From Amorphochlora amoebiformis (taxonomy: Eukaryota; Cercozoa; Chlorarachniophyceae): a stretch of 64,000 bases of DNA. Shown here one piece after another: positions 1-64,000 of this stretch (the first letter of the stretch is position 1; each line of letters begins with the position of its first letter). Made by a program: the position numbers and the translations under genes. Under the pieces are notes generated by a model. The model was given only the letters and a program-made list of their open reading frames with translations, ran no database searches and was not told where the DNA came from. The stretch covers positions 124,001 to 188,000 of the forward strand of contig BAAHQB010000264.1 of assembly GCA_054601695.1 (NCBI GenBank), in the 5' to 3' direction.

Positions 1-15
1 AAATAAATATGACTG

Positions 16-52
<37 letters not shown>

Positions 53-166
53 ATATATATATATGTATGTATATATGTGTGTGAATGTGTGTGTATGTGT
101 GTTTTATGATACTATACATACACATACACATACATGAGACAATTCATATTCTCATTTATCATACAC

Positions 167-201
<35 letters not shown>

Positions 202-202
202 G

Positions 203-6523
<6,321 letters not shown>

Positions 6524-7751
6524 ACTATCAAAACTACTACTAAAAGCGTTCATTGACTCGAAACAGAACCTTGAAATCAAAGTTGATTTGTAAGTAGTGT
6601 TAAGCACCAGCTAGCACGCAATGCTAGCGAATGATTTAATTTATTATATTTGATTTCGTCGTTACACTAGTAGTTATTGACCATGATCTGGCCTGAAATT
6701 TTCAGCGTAACATATACTTATTTTGTCTCTATTTTTCCACTATTTTCTACTCTCTGACTCATGTTCTTGCACTTTGAAAAATTAGCGTATACTATTTTCT
6801 AACTGGACTAGAGTCAGTGATATACATGTATATACGTATCAGAGTGATTCTACTGATCGGACCACACACAACTAGACTGGTCTAGTTAGATTATCGCCAC
6901 TGCTTATCATGATAGATGATACGCGCAGATATATAGACTCCAGTGTGGCGTGAAAGAAATTCCAGAGTATCAAGATGTCTTTATTGATATACAATAGATA
7001 ACTACTAGTATAGCTTCTACTAGTTCTAGCTACTACTAAAAACTGAAAATTTGCGCACAATTATCTGGATTATCATATCTGAAAGAAAAAATGTACACTA
7101 ATGCATTTGATGTCTCGTAATGACTAAGTTACTACTGGTATAATGACCTTTCGAATTCACGCGCGCGTATGCTTGGGACTAGCGAATTGACACCGACTGT
7201 TGCTAACGAGTGTTGCCAACAACTGATGCCTAAACGCCTCACTCTCCGCCTGCAGCGCGTGGCGACGCACTTACGTCAAACCCCTTTACCGCCGTAGGCT
7301 TCACGGTGTAACACCCGCTAACTTACGTGTTTTTTCTACAAAGGTCTCAGCTAAATGGAGGTGATTTTTAGTTTCAAAAGTTGTGTGTATCGACAAATAT
7401 TTCGTAGAGATTGAGGGAAAAAAAAAGTGTGAGGGTTGGTCTGCTGTTACTCCCGGGTGCTATCGCCTATCCGACTGTAACTGCCGGGAATATTTCCGGA
7501 TTGTGAACAACATTGGGTAATATGAGAGATGAGAGAGAGAGAGAGAGAGGTTGAGAGAGACATATTAACCTACTCAAATCCGTTTCATGTTGATGACTCT
7601 TTTTTTTTTTTTTCCTCTCTCTCTTTCTCCCTTTTTCTCGCTCTCTCCCCCCCCCCCCCCACAACACTTTATCTCTCTCTTCAACCTCTCTTCTCTCTCT
7701 CTCTCTCTCTATTTCCAGAATTCTTGAGAACTTGCAAGGCTCTTCTTAGAA
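6524..7751. other. Convergent 3' region between genes 1 and 2
   Basis: This is non-repetitive, stop-rich DNA of normal complexity between the TAA of gene 1 and the 3' side of gene 2. It should hold both 3' UTRs and, if gene 2 encodes a selenoprotein, its SECIS element on the minus strand. I found no SECIS that meets the usual core and spacing. The nearest weak candidate is near 7270-7312 (minus strand GTGA, then AAA, then TGA), but its upper helix is too short. A GA/CT microsatellite lies at 7525-7710. Confidence 0.6.
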
Positions 7752-7764
7752 GATTCTGGGATAG

Positions 7765-7968
7765 GAGATTTAGGAGAGATTTAGGAGAGATTTAGGAGGG
7801 ATTTAGGAGAGATTTAGGAGAGGTTTAGGAAAGATTTAGGAGAGATTTAGGAGAGGTTTAGGAAAGATTTAGGAGAGATTTTAGGAGAGATTTAGGAGAG
7901 ATTTTAGACAGATTTAGGAGAGATTTAGGAGAGATTTTGGCGAGATTTGGGAGAGATTCAGGAGATCC
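7765..7968 (+). repeat. 11-bp minisatellite GATTTAGGAGA
   Basis: About 18 imperfect copies of an 11-12 bp unit (GATTTAGGAGA, with GGTTTAGGAAA variants) run up to the stop codon of gene 2. They therefore form the beginning of its 3' UTR on the minus strand. Confidence 0.9.
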
Positions 7969-13436
<5,468 letters not shown>

Positions 13437-13640
13437 GGCGACCGAAGGCGGGGTGTGTGGCAAGGAAGCAGTTCCGGTGATACTTGGATATCTAGCGTGA
13501 CGTCACGCTAAGTCACGTGCTACTAGATACATAGCATGACGTCACGCTAAGTCACCTATTACACTTCATTTTGTCACGTATAATGACAGACGTCATGTCA
13601 CGTATAGTGACAGACAACTTTTGCAGTGCAACAAGCATCA
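13437..13640 (-). promoter_or_regulatory. msrB upstream region with three CRE-like palindromes
   Basis: Just upstream of the msrB ATG are two near-identical 16-bp palindromes centred on TGACGTCA, at 13494-13509 and 13533-13548, each followed by CTAAGTCAC. A direct duplication containing GACGTCATGTCACGTATA lies at about 13575-13615. TGACGTCA is the classical binding site of CREB/ATF-type bZIP factors. Their use here is inferred from position and repetition. Confidence 0.6.
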
Positions 13641-13920
13641 GCACCATGTGTGGTATGGATGGGCTAGCCCACACGTGTCCATCTGTTTCTCAGAATGGCA
13701 AATGGGAATGGGTTTAGGTTCCGATGCATGGCATGTTTAGGTTCCGATGCATGGCATCTTCGGCAAGTTGGAAGTATATTGAAAGATCATATGTATTATA
13801 TTAAAAGAGGATATGTGAGAATCTTCTCGGCCCCCAATCAATGGCCGATAAGCTAAAATATCAGCGATATTTTAAATCTACGGTTTCAGATCTCATTAGT
13901 TATTACAGGTTAAATTCATG

Positions 13921-13961
<41 letters not shown>

Positions 13962-13995
13962 ACAATGTATAATTTTTACATATATATATATATAT

Positions 13996-14061
<66 letters not shown>

Positions 14062-14432
14062 TGTATATTCGTATATATAAAACTATAATAATTTTATTTA
14101 TGTCTATGTATCCATAAACTGGTACATACTAAGTTTCATATATGTCAGTCTGTACTAGTACAAAAAAAATCCCAAATTTACCCAAATTTACCCAAATACG
14201 TTCTCTCCGGACACGTGCACTGGCATTGCAATTTTAGCAGAAGCAATGTTCAAGTTAATAAGGTCAATTCTTCTAAGGCCATCAGGTCCGCTAATCGATA
14301 ACTATGATGATCGCATGCTAGCGTATTAATACTACGTCTAGTACGTACTGACTAGCGTTAGGCGGGATTTGGCGAATTATTCGTTATGCAGCGGCTTTTG
14401 AACGGATTTTGAATGTGGGTCAGTCATTTAAA
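13641..14432. other. Spacer between msrB and the pseudouridine synthase gene
   Basis: Mostly unique DNA with one short direct repeat (GTTTAGGTTCCGATGCATGG, near 13708 and 13736) and a (TA)n block at 13920-14055. It should hold the distal msrB promoter and the 3' UTR of gene 3. I see no further exon. Confidence 0.5.
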
Positions 14433-34716
<20,284 letters not shown>

Positions 34717-34980
34717 GGTCGGAAGGATTACGGATGTCACGCCGAGTGACAAGCTGTCATTTTTTTTTTAGGGGATATTATGATATTAATAAATGAGATA
34801 TGTACATATTGAGTTTAGATATGACGATATTCGAAAAGTAACTTCATCCGTCTTGCCTCTGCTGCGCGTGAGCAGAACGGCTAAGATGCCCCCTTCTTGG
34901 TTCTGGTTGAGGGTACTCGATCTCTCCCTCAATCTCCCCCCCCCCACCCCTTAAGAAACCGACAAAGTAAAATGAATTTT

Positions 34981-40640
<5,660 letters not shown>

Positions 40641-40941
40641 TCTGATATTTTTTGCCCGGCTAGGGTTAGGGTTAGGGTTAGGGTTAGGGTTAGGGTTAGG
40701 GTTAGGGTTAGGATCAGATCATTCAGCATGTCTCAGTCCGAGGACCATTGACTCCTCGACATTGTGAGGCTATAGTGCTGTTAGGGATAACAGCAGATCG
40801 TGATGTTGGGTGTGGTGTACGTTATTTCGGCAATAAGTGGTAGAGTTAGGGTTAGGGTTAGGGATGAGACTAAGAGTTAGGGTTAGGGTTAGGGTTAGGG
40901 TTTGGGTTAGGGTTAGGGTTAGGGTTGGGTTGGGATATCTT
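40641..40941. promoter_or_regulatory. Divergent promoter region of genes 4 and 5
   Basis: About 300 bp separate the proposed start codons of the two diverging genes. The region is mostly TTAGGG repeat plus one dispersed element (40711-40806). I see no TATA box that can be told apart from background. Confidence 0.4.
40709..40806 (+). repeat. Dispersed element embedded in telomere-like arrays (one of seven copies)
   Basis: The core reads CAGATCATTCAGCATGTCTT then AGTCCGAGGACCATTGACTC. Copies lie near 26615 (reverse), 27921, 27993, 29114, 40709, 58009 and 58232, all inside or next to TTAGGG arrays. The copies at 40709 and 58009 share a further stretch (GCTATAGTGCT then AGGGATAACAGCAGATCG then TGATGTTGGG). 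No terminal inverted repeats or coding capacity are seen. Confidence 0.88.
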
Positions 40942-48795
<7,854 letters not shown>

Positions 48796-48819
48796 AAAAA
48801 AAAAAAAAAAAGAATTGAT

Positions 48820-56643
<7,824 letters not shown>

Positions 56644-56776
56644 CGCTTCCTGAACCATCTCTGCAATTTCTTTATCACGCAGGGGCACCTAGGTAGATTA
56701 ATAGATGTTCGGAGTATATATATATACATATATATTTATATATATATATATATGTATATACATGTAAAATAAAATG

Positions 56777-56825
<49 letters not shown>

Positions 56826-56965
56826 CATTTGCATGTTATTATATTTTGTTTATATATCTATATATTTGCCATGTGTGTATTAGTAGATACACACACACAC
56901 ACATATATATATATATATTTATATAAATATATATATATATACATATATATATTTATATATATATA

Positions 56966-57004
<39 letters not shown>

Positions 57005-57193
57005 AATATATATATATATATATCTTGATGATACCTCGATCGGCTTGATAATGTATCGTGACATGTCGTCGCGTAACTTTATGATAAATTCGGCTATTTT
57101 CTCCTGTCCGGCGCCCTATATGTAAGCATTATATATATATATATAATATACATATGCATGAATATATATCATATATATATATATATATAAATA

Positions 57194-57225
<32 letters not shown>

Positions 57226-57301
57226 TATGTATATGTGTATTTTATATAATATACACATGCATGTATATATATCTATATATATATATATGTATATAATGTA
57301 T

Positions 57302-57333
<32 letters not shown>

Positions 57334-57414
57334 CATATATAATGTATATATGTGTATGTATATATTTATATATCACATATGCATATTGTATATATATTTC
57401 TAAATATATACATA

Positions 57415-57454
<40 letters not shown>

Positions 57455-57765
57455 ACGCAGGATAAATACTTTATATCATATTGTACATGTACATACTATA
57501 TTACCTAGGTACCCACACACATGTATATATATATATATATATATATATTTGTATATACATATACACACACCACACATATCTATATATAACAATAATAAAA
57601 CAATAATACCAGTAGTATACTCAGAGCGTTATTATTAATTAATAGTAATAATAATAAATAAATATAAACAGATAATAAATACTAAGAAATAATAATAATA
57701 ATAATAAATAGTAAATGATAATAAATCAGAATAATACGAATAATAATAAATAATAAATAAATTTA

Positions 57766-57796
<31 letters not shown>

Positions 57797-57822
57797 TCGT
57801 ATCAAGGTATTATTAATTATCA

Positions 57823-57861
<39 letters not shown>

Positions 57862-58432
57862 TCGTATTTACTATTCTGTTTCATTATTATTTTATCATTT
57901 TATTTATTAATACCTTTGCGGCTTGAGCATTCGATTCCATAAGCGATATAAGGGTTTCGTCAATAGCATTTTTACTGTTAGGGTATATATAACATTGGCT
58001 TAGGCGATAGGATCAGATTATTCAGCATGTCTTAGTCCGAGGACCATTGACTTGTGCTATAGTGCTATTAGGGATAACAGCAGATCGTGATGTTGGGGGT
58101 GTTGAGAGTGCTGTTGTGGTGAAAGGGTTAACAATAAGTTCGAATTACGACTTAGGGTTCAAGGGTTAACAGGATTAGGGTTAGGGTTAGGGTTAGGGTT
58201 AGGGCTAGGGTTAGGGTTAGGATTAGGGTTAGGGTAAGGGTTAGGATCAGGTTATTCAGCATGTCTTAGCCCTAGGGCCATTGACTCCGCCACTTAGTGG
58301 GGATGAAAAGCTGGGGGCGACCGATTAGGGTGAGGGTTAGGGTTAGGGTTAGGGTTAGGGTTAGGGTTAGGTTAGGGTTAAAACTAGGCTGGGTTCGAGT
58401 TGGAATTCAAATTTGTGGTGTATGTATGTGGT

Positions 58433-58528
<96 letters not shown>

Positions 58529-58596
58529 GTGTATATGTGAGTGTACGGAATATTCATTAATATTACATATATAAATATTGCATATATATACACATG

Positions 58597-58632
<36 letters not shown>

Positions 58633-58716
58633 TATTTAAAATATATTTTAACATGTATGCATGTGTGCACACATTGTTAATAAATTATACAATTATACAT
58701 AACTACATTTCCAAAA

Positions 58717-58752
<36 letters not shown>

Positions 58753-58771
58753 AATATATCTATATATATAT

Positions 58772-58804
<33 letters not shown>

Positions 58805-59157
58805 CCTACCCTGCAAGCTCCAGAATCGCCTTTTTCTTGTCCTTGGCCGACAAAATAAATCTCACATTTTTTTGAGCCTATATATGTCATATGTATGTAT
58901 CATTCATATACAAATATAAACATATATATACATATATAATATAATATATATATATATATATATGTTTTAATGTATATATGTACATATTATATATCTCTCT
59001 ATCTCTCTATATGTCTTGTCGACATATATATATATATATATATACATATATTATATATATATATATATTATTATTAATATTTCTCTCTATATCTCTTACC
59101 GACAAGCAAATGTTATACCTCCCCCCATATATATATATATATATATTATGTATGAGC

Positions 59158-59199
<42 letters not shown>

Positions 59200-59445
59200 T
59201 ATCGCGTATGTATTCACACACATACACACGTACATATATATGTATATATATATTCATATCACGTATATATTCACACACAAACACACGTACATATGTATAT
59301 ATATGTATATATATATATAATATATATGTATATATATATATATATATATATTCATATCACGTATATATTCACACACATACACACGTACATATATATATAT
59401 ATATATATATATTCATATCACGTATATATTCACACACATACACAC

Positions 59446-59498
<53 letters not shown>

Positions 59499-59548
59499 TA
59501 TCATACATATATACAGACACATACACAAGTATAAACATTCAAAAACAG

Positions 59549-59632
<84 letters not shown>

Positions 59633-59758
59633 TATAACAATATATATATATTTATATATATATATATATATATTCATATCATACATATATACACACACAT
59701 ACACACGTATACACATTCATATATACACACACATACACACTTATACACATTCAAAAAC

Positions 59759-59798
<40 letters not shown>

Positions 59799-59931
59799 GA
59801 AGGGCCTCCATCATTTGGGTGTCAAAGATAATGATTCCTTCTTTCAACACCTATATAGTATGTTTATATATATACTATGTATATGTAAATACATATATAT
59901 ATATAATTATATGTATATATATATGTAATAT

Positions 59932-59982
<51 letters not shown>

Positions 59983-60014
59983 ATATTTCATATACAAGTA
60001 TATACATGTCATTA

Positions 60015-60047
<33 letters not shown>

Positions 60048-60873
60048 GTATGTGTGTATACATCTGTGTATATCCACGCACATACCACGCCGCGTGTGTG
60101 TTTATGAGAGTATGGGTATACATGCATACATATGTACATATCCACACATGCATACATATGCACATATTCACGCATACATATGCACGTATCCATGCATACA
60201 TGCATAATATGCACATATTCACGCATAGATATGCACGTATCCATGCATACATATGTACGTATCCATGCATACATATGCACATATTATGCATACATATGTA
60301 CATATCCATGCATACATATGTACATATTATGCATACATATGTACATATCCATGCATACATATGTAGATGTCCATGCATACATATGCAGATATCCATGCAT
60401 ATATATGTAGATATCCATGCATACATATGTACATATACATGCATATAATACCTGAGATAGAGCCTCGTACTCGTACATCTGGTCAAGTTCCGCCTAGAAT
60501 AGATTTCATATATATATATATATATATATATGGATATTTATGCACATATATATATATATATTTATATATATATATATATACACATATATTATATATATAT
60601 TTATATATATATACATATTATATATATATACATATATATACACATATACATATATATATGTATGCGTATATATTTGTATGCAAAAAAACACAGGCATATA
60701 TACATATAAATATATTATCTTTATTACATTTTATATATACAATATATATATATATACATATATATATATGTATATATATATATATGTATATAAACCATAA
60801 TATGCACATACACACGAATATATACAAATATTTTTGTATATTATATAGATATACATTACATAATGTATATATT

Positions 60874-60909
<36 letters not shown>

Positions 60910-61429
60910 CACACACATATACATTACATATACATCCATACACACCTGTTTGGGCTCAGGGTTCAGCCTCGTAATATTCACAGTTTCGTCCAAATACTGT
61001 GTTAACGTTACACTATTAGGCTAGGCTTAGGGTTAGAGGGGGGGGGGGCTAGGATATATATATATATGTATATATATATGTGTGTGTGTGTGTATACATG
61101 TATATTATGATGTATCTATTGTACATATACATATACATGTATACACTAATATGGATCCCTATATACATTCATATCATCTTACATACATATTTATACTATG
61201 GATCAGAGAGAATACGGTTTGAATGGGTCAAGTAGGGTGGTACGTTGATGAGTTCTGGGGTAATGGCGGGTCGCATGCGTGCGATTTCATGCTCCCTGAT
61301 GGTGTATTTCTGTTTTCGTTTTTATGTGTTTAGTGTATCGATTTTTTTTCCGAAAAGATGTGGGGTGTTGTGTATTTTTTTGTTGGGATATATTCTGTGT
61401 GTAGAATTGGTATTGGGAGTGGATGAATG

Positions 61430-61502
<73 letters not shown>

Positions 61503-62553
61503 CGCATACATATTGTACATATATGTAGGTATTTATATGTTTATATGTATATATGCATACATATTCATATGTGAATGTATGAATATGTTTATATATATAT
61601 ATATGTATATATATATTTGTATATGTGTATATATCTATATAATATACTATGTATATATATATATATATAGAAACACTTGAAGATATGCAATAATGTATTC
61701 GAAAAAAAACGTATGTGATTCAAAAACGTATCCATTTGAAAAACATATGCATTTCGAAAACATATCCATTTCACAAACATATTCATTTCAAAAACATATG
61801 CAATTTAAAAACATATCCATTTGAAAAACATATGCTATTCAAGAACATAAGCGCTTCAAAAACATATTGATTTGAAAAACGTATGCAATTTAAAAACATA
61901 TGCGTTTCAAAAACATATCCACTTGAAAAACATATACAATTCAAAACATATGCGTTTCAAAAAAATACGCATTTGAAAAACATATGCAATTCAAAAACAT
62001 ATGCGTTTCAAAAAAATACGCATTTGAAAAACATTCGCATTTGAAAAACATATATATGCTCACATATCTTCCGGGTTTGTGTCCAAGAAGTACTCAATCA
62101 CCGCCCTAATTATATGAATATTACATGTTCAGATACAAAGATATCTTTCATAAGATACAAAGATATGTCTATAAGATACAAAGATATGTTTCATAAGATA
62201 CAAAGATATGTTCATAAGATACAAAGATATGTTCATAAGATGCAAAGATAGGTTCATAAGATACAAAGATATGTTTTATAAGATACAAAGATATGTCCAT
62301 GAGATACAAAGATATGTTCATAAGATACAAAGATATGTTCATAAGATACAAAGATATGTTCATAAGATACAAAGATATGTTCATAAGATCCAAAGATATG
62401 TTCATAAGAAACAAAGATATGTTCATAAGAAACAAAGATATGTTCATAAGATACAAAGATATGTTCATAAGATACAAAAATATGTTCATAAGATACAAAT
62501 ATACATATTCATGTACATATATAAGCCGTACATATGTATTTAAAGTTAGTATG

Positions 62554-62597
<44 letters not shown>

Positions 62598-62755
62598 CAT
62601 ATTATAATTTGTTTATATATTTAAATTTGTATATGCAATGCATAAAATAATTTTGAATGTATTATGTTAAAAATCTAAAATAAATATAGGTGTGTGTATA
62701 TATGTATATATACATGTACAATATACATATTATATATATATATATATATATATAG

Positions 62756-62819
<64 letters not shown>

Positions 62820-62845
62820 AACTTATATATATATATATATATATA

Positions 62846-62885
<40 letters not shown>

Positions 62886-62956
62886 CATATATATATATAT
62901 ATATAATATAATATATATATATATGTACATATGTATATTTGCACACACTTCCACAT

Positions 62957-63014
<58 letters not shown>

Positions 63015-63159
63015 TATGTATACGCACATACATGAAAGTAATATATACATAAAAATATATATTTGTATATAAAGTAGATATTTAATCTTTTGTACTCCTT
63101 GTCATTAACATCCGGCTTTATCCTGGCATCACGACTGACATAAACACATCAGCATTATA

Positions 63160-63203
<44 letters not shown>

Positions 63204-63393
63204 TGGCATCACGACTGATATAAACACATCATGTTTGTCTATCAGCATTATATATATATACATATATAAACATATATCTATATAATATATATATTATATA
63301 AATATAATATATATATATATATATATGTATACAAATATATGAATGTATATATATAATATACCTATGTGTATATATGTAAATATACAAACATAT

Positions 63394-63424
<31 letters not shown>

Positions 63425-63466
63425 TATATTATATATATATATATTTTATATATATATAATTATATT

Positions 63467-63523
<57 letters not shown>

Positions 63524-63577
63524 TACATATGCACATATATATACATATATACATTATATATGTACACATATACATGT

Positions 63578-63620
<43 letters not shown>

Positions 63621-63928
63621 TTGTTTGCGTTAATATCATGTACGTCGTACAGGTAAATATGCATATATGTATACATCTCTGCATATACGTAACACACAAA
63701 TATATTTATACATATATACATATATATACATATATATACATATATATATACATATATACATAAATACACAGTACCTTGTAAAGAAGGTGTGTTCGTTTGG
63801 GGTGTGCATATTATACACATACAAGCACAAATTGCTTAATGGATACAGGTATACAAATACATATTTTACACATGAATATATAGAAAACCAAGCTTGATTT
63901 CCATCCAACACATAGTCATAGCCCACGC
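56644..63928 (-). CDS. Unrecognised helical protein, 3' part of gene (12 exons)
   Basis: Exons (minus): 63889-63928, 63096-63134, 62064-62105, 61244-61295, 60946-60996, 60452-60493, 59797-59850, 58810-58877, 57914-57974, 57035-57115 and 56644-56688, with a terminal exon still missing (the twelfth). All junctions are phase-consistent. Visible segments include [75 protein letters not shown] and [17 protein letters not shown]. The protein is acidic, soluble and almost wholly alpha-helical in character, with no membrane segment in view. I do not recognise the family with certainty. Both ends are incomplete: the 5' end is outside the window and the stop was not located. The intron at 57975-58809 contains a telomere-like array and two dispersed elements. 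Confidence 0.8.
57595..57905. repeat. (ATT)n/(AAT)n-rich block
   Basis: Trinucleotide runs of AAT then ATT on the plus strand form an extended inverted repeat in a gene 7 intron. No coding content. Confidence 0.9.
58009..58382. repeat. Telomere-like array with two dispersed elements in a gene 7 intron
   Basis: TTAGGG repeats at 58150-58245 and 58325-58382 accompany copies of the dispersed element at about 58009-58105 and 58232-58322. Confidence 0.88.
60120..60445. repeat. 22-bp minisatellite with CATGCATACATATG core
   Basis: About 14 imperfect copies of CATGCATACATATGTACATATC in a gene 7 intron. The 92-209 residue open frames here are repeat artefacts. Confidence 0.92.
61685..62055. repeat. 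A-rich minisatellite (TTTGAAAAACATATGCA)
   Basis: About 20 imperfect copies of a 17-20 bp unit with the core AAAAACATATGC, upstream of a gene 7 exon in genomic order. Confidence 0.9.
62125..62505. repeat. 21-bp minisatellite GATACAAAGATATGTTCATAA
   Basis: About 18 near-perfect copies in a gene 7 intron. The period is a multiple of three, so it creates long open frames on both strands (FIRYKDM and YLMNISL repeats). These are not considered genes. Confidence 0.95.
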
Positions 63929-64000
63929 CTACCCTAACCCTAGCTCCAATTCTAAACCTGATGACCTAAGCTGATAACTAAAAAACACTGAACGCCAACC

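Noticed and set aside
7270-7312. Possible SECIS element for msrB (minus strand)
   Set aside because: It has GTGA, AAA and TGA, but the distance from the A run to the 3' GA is too short and the upper helix has only about 6 pairs.
62125-62505. CRISPR-like regular array
   Set aside because: Repeats are contiguous 21-bp units without spacers; a simple minisatellite in a eukaryotic intron.

Overview
The window is nuclear DNA of a eukaryote, most likely a protist or alga; the lineage cannot be settled from this sequence. It is dominated by (TA)n arrays and interspersed telomere-like TTAGGG/CCCTAA arrays, so most long open frames are low-complexity artefacts. The real coding content sits in short unique islands of 5-140 nt lying between these arrays. 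Each island has an AG before it and a GT (twice GC) after it. Chaining islands by intron phase gives continuous reading frames and reveals seven spliced genes with unusually small exons and introns filled with TA repeats or telomere-like repeats.

Layout: (1) 203-6523 (+), last seven exons of a cyclic-nucleotide-binding-domain protein; (2) 7969-13436 (-), a complete 11-exon methionine-R-sulfoxide reductase B whose catalytic position is an in-frame TGA, so a probable selenoprotein; (3) 14433-34716 (-), a complete 34-exon TruA/PUS1-type tRNA pseudouridine synthase with an N-terminal targeting-like extension; (4) 34981-40640 (-), a 13-exon protein I do not recognise; (5) 40942-48795 (+), a small unrecognised, partly hydrophobic protein, divergent from gene 4; (6) 48820-53705 (+), a small membrane protein starting 24 bp after gene 5; (7) 56644-63928 (-), at least 12 exons of an unrecognised helical protein whose 5' end lies outside the window.

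The most striking genome-level pattern is that many exons are flanked by decayed partial copies of themselves, set between (TA)n tracts. Copies downstream of an exon carry its 3' part plus the donor site. Copies upstream carry the acceptor plus its 5' part. I count about 25 such clusters. Several introns are almost wholly telomere-like repeat, and two of these use a GC donor.

No rRNA, tRNA, CRISPR array, transposase or viral gene was seen. Exon boundaries come from manual phase-consistent chaining and not from transcripts. Genes 2 and 3 are supported by family motifs along their length, gene 1 by motifs in its CNBD part, and genes 4-7 by frame continuity only.
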